Assembly (NCBI RefSeq): GCF_947654165.1 | Contig: NZ_CANTKB010000005.1 | Span: 62,001-126,000 of the forward strand | Reading direction: 5' to 3' | Length of the DNA stretch: 64,000 nt | From: an uncultured Blautia sp. | Lineage (GTDB): Bacteria > Bacillota > Clostridia > Lachnospirales > Lachnospiraceae | Shown: positions 16,331 through 26,242 of the stretch, piece after piece | How positions within the stretch are numbered: position 1 is the stretch's first letter | How the letters are laid out: each line of letters opens with the position of its first letter | The notes under the pieces: generated by a model | What the model was told of the DNA's origin: nothing | The model's input: the letters and a program-made list of their open reading frames with translations, nothing else | Database searches by the model: none | Program-made: the position numbers and the translations under genes

Positions 16331-17617
16331 TCAACCTCCTATTGCCTGAAATCCCTGTTCCAGATCTTCTATGATATCATCAATATGTTCCGTACCGATA
16401 GAAAGACGGATGGTATTCTCTTTGATTCCCTGGTCTTCCAGTTCTTCTTTGCTCAACTGGCTGTGGGTTGTTGTAGCCGGATGAATCACCAGACTCTTTA
16501 CATCTGCCACATTGGCCAGAAGTGAAAAGATTTTCAAATGATCAATAAATTGATGTGCCTGTGTGACTCCGCCTTTTATTTCGAAGGTGAAAATCGAAGC
16601 ACCTCCGTTTGGAAAATAGTTCTGATATAACCCATGATCCGGATGATCCGGCAAAGACGGATGATTTACTTTTTCGATCAATGGATGATGCTCCAAAAAT
16701 TCGACTACTTTTCTGATATTTTCAGCATGACGTTCCAGATGCAGGGACAGAGTTTCAATCCCCTGCAGGAGAAGAAAGGCTGCAAAAGGAGAAATCGCCG
16801 CACCCATATCACGGAGCAAAATCGCGCGGATATATGTTACAAATGCCGTATCTGCGGCTGCTTGAGCAAAAGATACTCCATGGTAACTTGGATTAGGCTC
16901 TGCAATCGCCGGGTATTTGCCGCTTGTAGTCCAGTCAAAATTGCCGGAATCTACAATGATCCCTCCCAGCGTTGTACCATGCCCTCCCAGAAATTTAGTG
17001 GCAGAATGTACTACAATGTCTGCACCATGTTCAATTGGGCGGATGAAATAAGGGGTTCCAAAGGTATTATCCACCACCAGAGGCAGACCGTGTTTATGAG
17101 CAAGTTCAGCCAGTGCATCCAGATCCGGAATATCACTGTTGGGATTTCCAAGTGTTTCAACATAAATAGCTCCTGTCTGATCTTGAATCGCTGCTTCCAC
17201 TTCCTCCAAATCATGGATATTCACGAAGCTTGTCGTAATTCCAAAATTAGGAAGCGTATGTGCCAGTAAATTATAGCTGCCGCCGTAAATCGTCTTCTGT
17301 GCAACAAAATGACCCTCGTTCTGTCCCAGTGCTTCCAGGGTATAGCTGATAGCTGCGGCACCGGAGGCAAGAGCCAAAGCGGCTGTACCGCCTTCCAGGG
17401 CTGCTATCCGTTTTTCCAGAACCTCCTGGGTGGAATTGGTCAGCCTTCCGTAAATATTCCCTGCATCTGTAAGATTAAAACGTGCTGCCGCATGGGCAGA
17501 ATCACGAAATACATAAGATGTGGTGGCATAGATCGGGACTGCACGTGCATCTGTTGCTATATCAGGAGTTTCCTGACCTACATGAAGCTGTAATGTTTCA
17601 AACCTTAAATTTCCCAT
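16331..17617 (-). CDS. metY: O-acetylhomoserine sulfhydrylase
   Basis: A 428-residue PLP enzyme of the Cys/Met metabolism family that makes homocysteine from O-acetylhomoserine and sulfide. Features are RFETLQLHVGQ at the start, substrate loop YATTSYVF, GNIYGRLTNST, the PLP-binding Lys in VHSATKFLGGHG, and a C-terminal HPATTTHSQL. Length and these motifs favour the sulfhydrylase over cystathionine gamma-synthase/lyase (about 380 residues). It is the first gene of the metY-cysK operon, under two palindromic operator candidates. Confidence 0.9.
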   Translation of the reverse strand: MGNLRFETLQLHVGQETPDIATDARAVPIYATTSYVFRDSAHAAARFNLTDAGNIYGRLTNSTQEVLEKRIAALEGGTAALALASGAAAISYTLEALGQNEGHFVAQKTIYGGSYNLLAHTLPNFGITTSFVNIHDLEEVEAAIQDQTGAIYVETLGNPNSDIPDLDALAELAHKHGLPLVVDNTFGTPYFIRPIEHGADIVVHSATKFLGGHGTTLGGIIVDSGNFDWTTSGKYPAIAEPNPSYHGVSFAQAAADTAFVTYIRAILLRDMGAAISPFAAFLLLQGIETLSLHLERHAENIRKVVEFLEHHPLIEKVNHPSLPDHPDHGLYQNYFPNGGASIFTFEIKGGVTQAHQFIDHLKIFSLLANVADVKSLVIHPATTTHSQLSKEELEDQGIKENTIRLSIGTEHIDDIIEDLEQGFQAIGG

Positions 17618-17636
17618 AAACGTTACTCTTTTTCAA

Positions 17637-17694
17637 TACCTACTTAATTGATAGGTATTAATATAATATCTTTTACCTACTATATCAATAGGTA
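17637..17694 (-). promoter_or_regulatory. metY-cysK promoter flanked by two TACCTA-N9-TAGGTA palindromes
   Basis: Inverted repeats with identical arms and identical 9-nt spacers lie at 17637-17657 and 17674-17694, centred 37 bp apart. On the minus strand a promoter, TTGATA (17688-17683), 17 bp, TATATT (17665-17660), has its -35 inside the upstream palindrome; the downstream palindrome follows the -10. Arms and spacing suit a dimeric Rrf2-type repressor, and such a gene lies at 14891-15310. Confidence 0.8.
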
Positions 17695-17695
17695 A

Positions 17696-18886
17696 TTAAA
17701 GAATTTTTCGAAGAAGTATTTCCAGTCTTCTGGCTGCCTCTTTGGTATCCTCTGGTGATCCAAAGGTGGAAAAACGAAAATATCCTTCCCCACAGGCTCC
17801 GAATCCTTCCCCCGGTGTTCCCACTACCTGAATTTCACTGAGAAGGTAATCGAAGAACTCCCAGCTTCCCATTCCATTTGGACATTTCATCCAGATATAA
17901 GGGGCGTTTTTTCCTCCACAGTACCAGATACCAAGGCGATTCAGCACTTCCATCAGGTAAGCTCCATTTTTTTTATAGATTTGAATATAATCCTGAATCT
18001 GCTTCTGTCCTTCTTCGGAAAACACAGCGGAAGCTCCTTTTTGGATAATATAAGAAACACCGTTGGTTTTTGTGGTACGGTTTCTGACCCACATCTGATT
18101 CAGACTCATCCCGGCACGAATCAGCTCTTTTGGAATCACAGTATATCCACAGCGAGTTCCTGTAAAGCCTGCCGTCTTTGACAGGGAACAAATTTCAATG
18201 GCACAGGTTCTCGCTCCTTGGATCTCAAAAATACTGTGCGGAATCTCCTCTTCTTCAATAAACGCCTCATAGGCTGCGTCAAACAGGATGAGGGCATCTT
18301 TCTTGTTGGCATAGTCCACCCACGCCTGTAATGCTTCCCGGTCAAATACAGCACCGGTTGGATTATTTGGAGAACAGATGTAGATTATATCTGCCGAAAC
18401 ATCTGGATCCGGCATAGGAACAAATCCATTTTCTTCCCCTGCCGGGATATGGATGATCGTATTTCCGGCAATCACATTGGCATCCACATAAGCCGGATAA
18501 GCCGGCTCCATGATCAGAACTGTCTTCTCTTTACCGAACAAATCCAGGATATCTCCCAGTTCATCGCTTGCACCACTGGAAACAAACACTTCATCCTCGC
18601 TTAAAATCACTCCTCTTTTCTGATAATATGCCGCAATGGTTTTTCGCAGACTGGGATCTCCACATTCCGGCATATAGCCGTGAAAGGTGGTTTTGTGTGC
18701 CTGGTCTTCTACTGCCTCATGAAGTTTTTGGATGACAGCATCACAAAGAGGCAGAGAAACATCACCGATTCCCATTCGGTAAAGATGCGTTCCCGGATGT
18801 GCTTCCAGATATGCTTTTGTTTTCTGAGCAATGTTATAAAATAAATAGGATTCTTTTAAATTGCCATAATTAATATTGGGTATCAT
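17696..18886 (-). CDS. dapL: LL-diaminopimelate aminotransferase
   Basis: Converts tetrahydrodipicolinate directly to LL-diaminopimelate with glutamate as amino donor, the short lysine/peptidoglycan route. The 396-residue fold-type I aminotransferase has the DapL-like start NYGNLKESYLFYNIAQKT, MGIGDVSLPLC, CSPNNPTGAVFD, and the PLP lysine in CSLSKTAGFTGTRCGY. It is the last gene of the glutamine-centred operon, 30 nt after carB. Its use of glutamate fits that setting. The upstream palindrome of the metY promoter ends 1 nt from its stop. Confidence 0.9.
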   Translation of the reverse strand: MIPNINYGNLKESYLFYNIAQKTKAYLEAHPGTHLYRMGIGDVSLPLCDAVIQKLHEAVEDQAHKTTFHGYMPECGDPSLRKTIAAYYQKRGVILSEDEVFVSSGASDELGDILDLFGKEKTVLIMEPAYPAYVDANVIAGNTIIHIPAGEENGFVPMPDPDVSADIIYICSPNNPTGAVFDREALQAWVDYANKKDALILFDAAYEAFIEEEEIPHSIFEIQGARTCAIEICSLSKTAGFTGTRCGYTVIPKELIRAGMSLNQMWVRNRTTKTNGVSYIIQKGASAVFSEEGQKQIQDYIQIYKKNGAYLMEVLNRLGIWYCGGKNAPYIWMKCPNGMGSWEFFDYLLSEIQVVGTPGEGFGACGEGYFRFSTFGSPEDTKEAARRLEILLRKIL

Positions 18887-18916
18887 TTTACGAATCTCCT
18901 TTTCCTTTTTACTGAT

Positions 18917-21900
18917 TTATGCATAAAGAGGGGAAACCCCTATTGTGATTTCTTCCAGCACATCCAGAAGTACTTTCACCGTATCCAGAGAGGTAAACAT
19001 GGTCACATTATTTTCAATAGCGGTTCTCCGGATTGCCAGTCCGTCTTCATAATGAACACCGGATAAGATAGCTCTTGTATTAATGACATAGCTTACATAG
19101 CCGGAACGTATGGCCTCCAGGATTTCTGTACTGTTTTCACTGAGCTTTCTACGGATACGCGTTCGGATTCCATGCTCTTTCAGAAATTCTCCGGTTCCAA
19201 CCGTTGCTTCTATATTGAATCCCATATTGTAAAACCGCTGAATAAGAGGCAAAGCTTCTTCTTTATCTTCATCTGCCAGAGTTACCATGACCGTCCCGTA
19301 ATTCTGCATTTTTACTCCGGAGGCAATTAAGGCTTTGTACATGGCACGAGGAAGTTTTGGGTCATATCCTATCGCCTCTCCCGTTGATTTCATCTCAGGA
19401 GAAAGATAGGCATCCATCCCATTTAATTTTGCAAAAGAAAATGCAGGTGCTTTTACATACCAGAGCTTCTTTTCTTTTGGATAGAGTGTTGTAATCCCCT
19501 GTTCTCTCAGGCTGATACCAAGAATCACTCGTGTTGCAATATCTGCCAGGGAATAACCGGTGGCCTTTGAAAGAAACGGAACAGTTCTGGAAGAACGTGG
19601 ATTCACTTCTATGATGTACACATGCTCTTCCTGATCCACAATAAACTGAATATTGAACAATCCTCTGATTCCGATTCCAAGTCCTAATTTTCTGGTATAA
19701 TCCAGAATCACCTCTTTTACATGATCCGAAATACTATAGCTGGGATATACACTGATAGAATCTCCGGAATGTACACCGGTCCGTTCCACCAGTTCCATGA
19801 TGCCAGGTACAAATACCTCTTGACCATCACAGATCCCGTCAATCTCTACTTCTTTTCCCCTGATATAGTGATCTACCAGTACTGGTTTTTCCTCGTTGAT
19901 CTCTACCGCTGTTTTCAGATACTGGCGTAACTGTTCTTCTTTTGCCACGATCTGCATGGCTCTTCCACCCAAAACAAAACTTGGACGCACCAGCACCGGA
20001 TAGCCGATTGCAGCGGCTGCCCTGACTCCGTCTTCAATATTGGTCACCGCCTGCCCTTTGGGCTGGGGAATCGAAAGCTTCGCCAGAAGTTTTTCAAAGG
20101 AGTCCCTGTTTTCTGCTTTTTCAATTGCTCTGCAATCTGTTCCGATAATGGTTACTCCTCTGGCCTCCAGTGGTTCTGCCAGATTCACGGCAGTCTGACC
20201 GCCCAGAGAGGCAATCACCCCCTCTGGGTGCTCCAGTTCAATGACATTCATTACATCTTCTACGCAGAGGGGCTCAAAATACAGCTTATCGGAAGTCGTA
20301 TAATCGGTGGAAACCGTTTCCGGATTATTGTTGATCACAATGGCTTCATATCCGGCATCTCGGATGGTTTTTACGGCATGAACCGTGGAATAGTCAAATT
20401 CCACCCCCTGTCCGATTCGGATGGGACCGGAACCAAGCACCAGGATTTTTTTTCTGTCTTCTGCTATGGATTCATTCTCCTCTTCGTAAGTGGAGTAAAA
20501 ATAGGGAACATAACTGTCAAATTCAGAAGCACAGGTATCAATCATTTTATAGACCGGAAACAGTTGCCGTTCTTTTCTGATACGGAAGATTTTTTCTTCT
20601 TCTGTATTCCACAGCCAGGCCACCGCACAGTCGGAAAAGCCTTCTTTTTTTGCCTGGTACAGGACATCCTCATTCCAGGGATTTGCTTTTACCAGGTTTT
20701 CCATTTCTATGATTTTCTTTATCTTATCCAGGAAAAAGCCATCGATCTGTGTTTCCAGAGCAATCTGCCGGATATCACAGCCCATCCTCAGTAATTGTGC
20801 AATGGCAAAGATTCGGTCATCGGTCCCTATCTTAATATAAGAAAGAAGCTCCTCCCTGGTCTTTTGGTCAAATTTCCCCATATATAAATGACATACTCCT
20901 GTTTCCAGGGAACGGATTGCTTTTAGCAGGCTTTCTTCAAAGGTCCGCCCAACGCTCATCACTTCTCCGGTGGCTTTCATCTGAGTGCCTAATTTTTGAT
21001 TGGCATCTGCAAACTTATCAAAAGGAAAACGAGGCATTTTCGTTACCACATAATCCAGGGATGGTTCAAAAGAAGCCGGCGTGTTCACAAGCGGAATCTC
21101 ATCCAGGGTCATGCCTACACTGATTTTTGCAGATACCCGGGCAATTGGATATCCGCTTGCTTTTGACGCCAATGCAGAAGAACGGGAAACACGTGGATTC
21201 ACTTCGATGACATAGTACTGGAAGGAATGAGGATCCAGTGCAAACTGTACATTGCATCCCCCTTCCACTTGAAGAGCTCGGATCAATCTTAGGGCACTGT
21301 CTCTTAGCATCTGGTATTCCTTATTGGTCAGGGTCTGTGAAGGGCAGACTACAATGGAATCTCCCGTATGGATTCCGACAGGATCCAGGTTTTCCATGTT
21401 ACACACAGTGATAGCCGTATCATTGGAATCGCGGATCACTTCATATTCGATTTCTTTGAATCCTTTGATACTTTTTTCTATCAATACCTGATGAACCGGT
21501 GACAAAGCCAGTGCATTTTTAATCAGTCCGAGAAATTCCTGTTCATCATCTGCAAATCCACCTCCGGTTCCGCCAAGGGTAAAAGCCGGTCTGAGAACCA
21601 CAGGATAGCCAATGGTCTTTGCAGCCTGAGAGGCTTCTTCTACAGTATTTGCAATTGCAGAAGGCAAAACCGGTTCTCCCAGTTTTTCACATAATTCTTT
21701 AAATAACTCCCGGTCTTCTGCCTGTCGGATGCTGTCACTTCTGGTTCCCAACAATTCTGTCTGACATTCTTTCAAGACACCCTTTTTCTCCAACTGCATG
21801 GCAAGGTTCAGACCTGTTTGTCCTCCGATTCCCGGTACAATGGCATCAGGACGCTCATGACGGACAATCTTTGCCATATACTCCAGGGTAAGAGGCTCCA

Positions 21901-22096
21901 TATAGACTTTATCCGCAATGGCAGGATCCGTCATAATAGTAGCCGGATTGGAATTGCACAGAATCACTTCATACCCTTCCTCTTTCAGTGCAAGGCATGC
22001 CTGAGTTCCTGCATAATCAAATTCTGCTGCCTGTCCGATTACAATGGGACCGGAACCAATAACCAGTATTTTCTTTATATCCGTTCGCTTTGCCAT
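18917..22096 (-). CDS. carB: Carbamoyl-phosphate synthase large subunit
   Basis: Makes carbamoyl phosphate from bicarbonate, ATP and ammonia released from glutamine by CarA. The 1059-residue protein has the usual two homologous halves, each opening with a nucleotide-fold start (IKKILVIGSGPIVIGQAAEF and KILVLGSGPIRIGQGVEF) and an ATP-grasp domain. An oligomerisation linker lies between them and a C-terminal allosteric MGS-like domain ends the protein. Its start lies inside carA, overlapping it by 80 nt. It is the seventh gene of the operon that begins with glnN. Confidence 0.96.
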   Translation of the reverse strand: MAKRTDIKKILVIGSGPIVIGQAAEFDYAGTQACLALKEEGYEVILCNSNPATIMTDPAIADKVYMEPLTLEYMAKIVRHERPDAIVPGIGGQTGLNLAMQLEKKGVLKECQTELLGTRSDSIRQAEDRELFKELCEKLGEPVLPSAIANTVEEASQAAKTIGYPVVLRPAFTLGGTGGGFADDEQEFLGLIKNALALSPVHQVLIEKSIKGFKEIEYEVIRDSNDTAITVCNMENLDPVGIHTGDSIVVCPSQTLTNKEYQMLRDSALRLIRALQVEGGCNVQFALDPHSFQYYVIEVNPRVSRSSALASKASGYPIARVSAKISVGMTLDEIPLVNTPASFEPSLDYVVTKMPRFPFDKFADANQKLGTQMKATGEVMSVGRTFEESLLKAIRSLETGVCHLYMGKFDQKTREELLSYIKIGTDDRIFAIAQLLRMGCDIRQIALETQIDGFFLDKIKKIIEMENLVKANPWNEDVLYQAKKEGFSDCAVAWLWNTEEEKIFRIRKERQLFPVYKMIDTCASEFDSYVPYFYSTYEEENESIAEDRKKILVLGSGPIRIGQGVEFDYSTVHAVKTIRDAGYEAIVINNNPETVSTDYTTSDKLYFEPLCVEDVMNVIELEHPEGVIASLGGQTAVNLAEPLEARGVTIIGTDCRAIEKAENRDSFEKLLAKLSIPQPKGQAVTNIEDGVRAAAAIGYPVLVRPSFVLGGRAMQIVAKEEQLRQYLKTAVEINEEKPVLVDHYIRGKEVEIDGICDGQEVFVPGIMELVERTGVHSGDSISVYPSYSISDHVKEVILDYTRKLGLGIGIRGLFNIQFIVDQEEHVYIIEVNPRSSRTVPFLSKATGYSLADIATRVILGISLREQGITTLYPKEKKLWYVKAPAFSFAKLNGMDAYLSPEMKSTGEAIGYDPKLPRAMYKALIASGVKMQNYGTVMVTLADEDKEEALPLIQRFYNMGFNIEATVGTGEFLKEHGIRTRIRRKLSENSTEILEAIRSGYVSYVINTRAILSGVHYEDGLAIRRTAIENNVTMFTSLDTVKVLLDVLEEITIGVSPLYA

Positions 22097-23189
22097 GTTT
22101 GTTTTCCTCCATCATCTGTATAAATTGATCAAACAAATACCCGCTGTCCTGAGGACCAGGCGCACTTTCCGGGTGATACTGGACACTGAAAACCTGATCC
22201 TCTCTACAGGCAAGACCCTCTACCGTATGATCCAGCAAATTGATATGTGTCATCTCCAGATCTGTATTCTTCAGACTGTCAAAATCCACTGCATAAGAAT
22301 GGTTCTGGGAGGTGATCTCTATTTTTCCGGTTTTGAGATTTTTTACCGGATGATTTCCTCCCCTGTGTCCAAATTTCAGCTTATAAGTCTTTGCACCATA
22401 AGCAAGTGCGATCATCTGATGTCCAAGACAGATTCCAAACAGGGGATACTTTCCTTTTAGTCTTCGAACCAGCTCAAGGACTGGTTTTACATCTGTGGGA
22501 TCACCGGGGCCGTTAGACAGAAACACACCGTCGGGATCTTGCTTCTGAATCTCTTCATACGAGGTGTTCCAGGGATATACCATAACGCTGCAGCCTCTGG
22601 CATTCAGACTTCGTATGATATTTTCTTTCATTCCGCAGTCAATGGCTGCCACAAGATATTTTTCCTGTTCGGCGGCACAGTATCTTATTTCTTTGGAACT
22701 GACCTTTTCCACAGCATCTCTGGGAATTTCGTATTCTGCCAGTTTTTTCAACCCCTCTTCCTGAGAGGTTTCTGCATCTGTGATCAACACCTTACAGCTT
22801 CCGAAATCTCGGATCTTCCTTACCAGTTTTCTGGTATCAATGCCGGTGATTCCAGGTATATGATGCTGCTTCATTACCTCATCCAGCGTCCCTATGCTGC
22901 GGAAATTTGAAGGAAGATCATTGTAATCTCGCACAGCAAGGCCACCAATGGTGGGCTGTTTTGTCTCAAAGTCTTCTTCTGCGATCCCGTAATTTCCAAT
23001 TAACGGATATGCCATAACGACTGTCTGGTAAGTATAAGATGGGTCCGAAAGAATTTCCTGATACCCAACCGGTGCCGTATTAAATACCAACTCTGTTATC
23101 TTTTCTTCTTCGCTGCCAAAACCATAGCCATAATATTGGCTTCCGTCTTCCAGGAGCAGCTTTTTATTCCATTTTTTCATCTGTTTCAC
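22017..23189 (-). CDS. carA: Carbamoyl-phosphate synthase small subunit
   Basis: The glutaminase subunit that supplies ammonia to CarB. It has 390 residues: an N-terminal CPSase small-chain domain (LLLEDGSQYYGYGFG), then a class I glutamine amidotransferase with nucleophile Cys in LFGICLGHQMIALAYG and His/Glu in QYHPESAPGP. Its start overlaps the purF stop by 4 nt. Its C-terminus is odd: past the usual end (FDQFIQMMEENK) it reads on for about 26 residues through the start of carB, so the genes overlap by 80 nt. Confidence 0.95.
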   Translation of the reverse strand: MKQMKKWNKKLLLEDGSQYYGYGFGSEEEKITELVFNTAPVGYQEILSDPSYTYQTVVMAYPLIGNYGIAEEDFETKQPTIGGLAVRDYNDLPSNFRSIGTLDEVMKQHHIPGITGIDTRKLVRKIRDFGSCKVLITDAETSQEEGLKKLAEYEIPRDAVEKVSSKEIRYCAAEQEKYLVAAIDCGMKENIIRSLNARGCSVMVYPWNTSYEEIQKQDPDGVFLSNGPGDPTDVKPVLELVRRLKGKYPLFGICLGHQMIALAYGAKTYKLKFGHRGGNHPVKNLKTGKIEITSQNHSYAVDFDSLKNTDLEMTHINLLDHTVEGLACREDQVFSVQYHPESAPGPQDSGYLFDQFIQMMEENKHGKANGYKENTGYWFRSHCNRTGSRI

Positions 23190-24601
23190 CTCTCGGATAA
23201 TTTTCGCTCAAACCGGTCTTTCCGAACGTCAGTTGGAATACTGGTTGCATAGTTTCCGCTAAAACAAGCATCACAATATGCATGGGTTCCTACCAGCTCA
23301 TGGAGGCGATCCAAGGGAAGGTAACCCAGCGAATCTGCTCCGATCAGGCTGGCAATCTCTTCCTCTCCATGATGGGACGCAATAAGATTTTCTTCGGAGT
23401 CAATGTCCGTGCCATAATAACAGGGATGGAGGAACGGAGGTGCTGAAATTCTCATATGAATTTCTTTTGCACCTGCCTCTTTTAAAAGACCTACAATCTG
23501 TTTGCTGGTAGTGCCTCTTACAATAGAATCATCAATTAAAACCACACGTTTTCCCTGGATAACAGGTCTGATCGGACTTAACTTCATCCGTACCAGATCC
23601 AGACGTTCTTTTTGACCAGGAGAAATAAAAGTTCTCCCAATATATTTATTTTTAACCAGACCGATTCCGTAAGGGATTCCGGAAATCTGAGAAAATCCAA
23701 GTGCCGCATCCAGACCGCTGTCCGGCACACCGATGACAATATCTGCCCTGGCAGGTTTTGTCTGTGCCAACAATTTTCCCGCCTGAATCCTGGCTGCTGA
23801 GACAGAAACCTTATCGATTACGGAATCCGGTCTGGCAAAATAGATATATTCAAATATACAGGTTTTCTGTTTTCGGGTGCCACAGTGTTCCCGGCGTGAT
23901 TCAATCCCCTGTTCGCTGAACACCAGGATTTCTCCAGGAAGGAGATCTCGGATCAACTCCGCACCTACGGCTGTCAGGGCACAGCTCTCCGAGGCGATCA
24001 CATAGGAACCATCCGGCATTTTTCCGTAACAAAGAGGGCGAAATCCATAAGGATCTCTTACTGCGATCATCTTTGCAGAAGACATTAAAATAAGGGAATA
24101 GGCCCCTTCCAAAGAAACCATGGCACGGCTTACCGCCTCCTCGATACTGGGTGCTGTAAGCCGTTCTCTGGTAATCATATACGCAATGGTTTCTGTATCA
24201 CTGGTGGTATGAAAAATGGCTCCTGAAAGTTCCAATTTATCGCGGAGTTCCAGTGCATTGCTTAAATTCCCATTATGTGCCAATGCCATTTTCCCTTTCT
24301 GGTGGTTCACCTCAATAGGCTGACAATTATTTCGGATCGTTCCTCCGGTGGTTCCGTACCGTACATGTCCCACAGCCATAGTTCCTTCCGAAAGATGGGA
24401 CAGGCTATCCCTGGAAAACACTTCGCTTACAAGCCCCAGGTCCTTATAAGAAGAAAATATACCGTCATCGTTTACAACGATGCCGCAGCTTTCCTGACCT
24501 CTGTGCTGAAGTGCATAGAGACCGTAATAAACCAGTTTTCCAAGGTTTTCTTTTTTATTGCTTAAAATTCCAAACACACCACATTCTTCATGAATTGCCA
24601 T
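23186..24601 (-). CDS. purF: Amidophosphoribosyltransferase
   Basis: The first enzyme of purine synthesis; it transfers ammonia from glutamine to PRPP. The 471-residue protein has a class II amidotransferase domain with nucleophile Cys7, exposed after removal of a short propeptide (MAIHEE|CGVFGI), and the PRPP loop VVLIDDSIVRGTTS. Late cysteines (YCDACFSGNY) agree with the Bacillus-type [4Fe-4S] form. It lies 6 nt after pyrG and overlaps carA by 4 nt, so it is tightly coupled within the operon. Confidence 0.95.
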   Translation of the reverse strand: MAIHEECGVFGILSNKKENLGKLVYYGLYALQHRGQESCGIVVNDDGIFSSYKDLGLVSEVFSRDSLSHLSEGTMAVGHVRYGTTGGTIRNNCQPIEVNHQKGKMALAHNGNLSNALELRDKLELSGAIFHTTSDTETIAYMITRERLTAPSIEEAVSRAMVSLEGAYSLILMSSAKMIAVRDPYGFRPLCYGKMPDGSYVIASESCALTAVGAELIRDLLPGEILVFSEQGIESRREHCGTRKQKTCIFEYIYFARPDSVIDKVSVSAARIQAGKLLAQTKPARADIVIGVPDSGLDAALGFSQISGIPYGIGLVKNKYIGRTFISPGQKERLDLVRMKLSPIRPVIQGKRVVLIDDSIVRGTTSKQIVGLLKEAGAKEIHMRISAPPFLHPCYYGTDIDSEENLIASHHGEEEIASLIGADSLGYLPLDRLHELVGTHAYCDACFSGNYATSIPTDVRKDRFERKLSER

Positions 24602-24607
24602 ACCTGA

Positions 24608-26221
24608 TCACTCCTCTTTTTCACAATTTTTGCATAACGCTGCCGAGATAAATCCTTGAAACAGCGGATGGGGACGATTAGGACGGCTGGTAAATTCTGG
24701 ATGAAACTGTACACCAATATAGAAAGGATGGTCTGTTATCTCAATAGTTTCCACCAGGCGGGCATCCGGAGAAGTTCCGCTGATCACCAGGCCTGCATTG
24801 GTAAGCAGTTGGCGGTACTGATTGTTGAATTCATAACGGTGACGATGCCGCTCTTGAATGAGGTTGCTCTCATAGCAACGTTCCATCTGTGTTCCCGGCT
24901 GAATCACACAGGGATAATTTCCAAGACGAAGGGTCCCTCCCTTGTCAATGTCATCGCTTTGCCCCGGCATGAAATCAATGACCTTGTCTTTGCACTGTTC
25001 ATCAAATTCTCCGGAGTGTGCTTCCGGCAGACCTGCTGCATGTCTGGCATATTCAATCACGGCAATCTGCATGCCAAGACAGATTCCAAAATATGGAATC
25101 TGTCTCTTTCTGGCATACTCAGCCGCAGTGATCATTCCTTCAATCCCTCGGTTACCGAAACCGCCCGGCACAATAATCCCCTGAAGACCCTTAAAAATCT
25201 GTGCTACGTTTTCTCTTGTAATTGTCTCCGAGTCGATCCAGTGAATACGAACATAAGCATTCTGTGCATAGCCTGCATGATTTAAAGCCTCTACCACAGA
25301 TAAATAGGCATCATGGAGTTTTACATATTTCCCAACCAGACCAATGTGTACTTCCTGAGAACGGTTTTTGATCTGAGCCACCATGTTTTCCCAGTCTCCA
25401 AGCTTTGCTTCCTTTGCATCTAAGTGAAGTTCTCTGCACACCACAGAAGAAAAACCAGACTTTTCCAGCATAAGGGGTGCTTCATATAAATTAGATAAAG
25501 TGCGGTTTTCAATGACGCAGTCCGATTTTACATTACAAAAAAGAGAGATTTTCCGGAAAATAGATTCTTCCAGAGGTTTGTCGCACCTAAGTACAATCAT
25601 ATTCGGATGGATTCCCATTCCCTGGAGTTCCCGCACAGAGTGCTGCGTGGGTTTTGATTTATGTTCATCTGAACCGCTTAAATAGGGAACCAGTGTCACG
25701 TGAATAAACAGGCTGTTCTCCCGTCCCACTTCCAGAGAGATTTGTCTGACTGCCTCTAAAAAGGGCTGGGACTCAATATCTCCAATGGTTCCTCCGATTT
25801 CAGTGATCACCACATCTGCATCCGTCTGTTTCCCTAGACGGTAGACAAATTCTTTAATTTCATTGGTTATATGTGGAATCACCTGCACGGTAGAACCCAG
25901 ATACTCTCCTCTTCGTTCCTTATTTAATACATTCCAATAGACTTTTCCTGTCGTCAGATTGGAATATTTATTCAGGTCCTCATCAATAAATCTCTCATAA
26001 TGCCCCAGATCCAAATCTGTCTCTGCACCGTCTTTTGTCACGTATACCTCTCCATGCTGATACGGGCTCATGGTTCCCGGATCCACATTGATATAAGGAT
26101 CTAATTTCTGAGCGGCTACTTTATAACCTCTGGCTTTTAAAAGCCTTCCAAGGGAAGCTGCTGTAATCCCTTTTCCAAGCCCGGATACCACGCCTCCGGT
26201 CACAAAAATATATTTTGTCAT
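24608..26221 (-). CDS. pyrG: CTP synthase
   Basis: Aminates UTP to CTP using glutamine and ATP. The 537-residue protein has the N-terminal synthetase domain (FVTGGVVSGLGKGITAASLG) and the C-terminal class I glutamine amidotransferase (PYFGICLGMQIAV with nucleophile Cys; FHPEFTSRP with His and Glu). It lies 21 nt after asnB and just before purF. Placement in this operon gathers another glutamine-consuming nucleotide enzyme. Confidence 0.96.
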   Translation of the reverse strand: MTKYIFVTGGVVSGLGKGITAASLGRLLKARGYKVAAQKLDPYINVDPGTMSPYQHGEVYVTKDGAETDLDLGHYERFIDEDLNKYSNLTTGKVYWNVLNKERRGEYLGSTVQVIPHITNEIKEFVYRLGKQTDADVVITEIGGTIGDIESQPFLEAVRQISLEVGRENSLFIHVTLVPYLSGSDEHKSKPTQHSVRELQGMGIHPNMIVLRCDKPLEESIFRKISLFCNVKSDCVIENRTLSNLYEAPLMLEKSGFSSVVCRELHLDAKEAKLGDWENMVAQIKNRSQEVHIGLVGKYVKLHDAYLSVVEALNHAGYAQNAYVRIHWIDSETITRENVAQIFKGLQGIIVPGGFGNRGIEGMITAAEYARKRQIPYFGICLGMQIAVIEYARHAAGLPEAHSGEFDEQCKDKVIDFMPGQSDDIDKGGTLRLGNYPCVIQPGTQMERCYESNLIQERHRHRYEFNNQYRQLLTNAGLVISGTSPDARLVETIEITDHPFYIGVQFHPEFTSRPNRPHPLFQGFISAALCKNCEKEE

Positions 26222-26242
26222 CGCTAGTCCTTCCTTTTTCTT

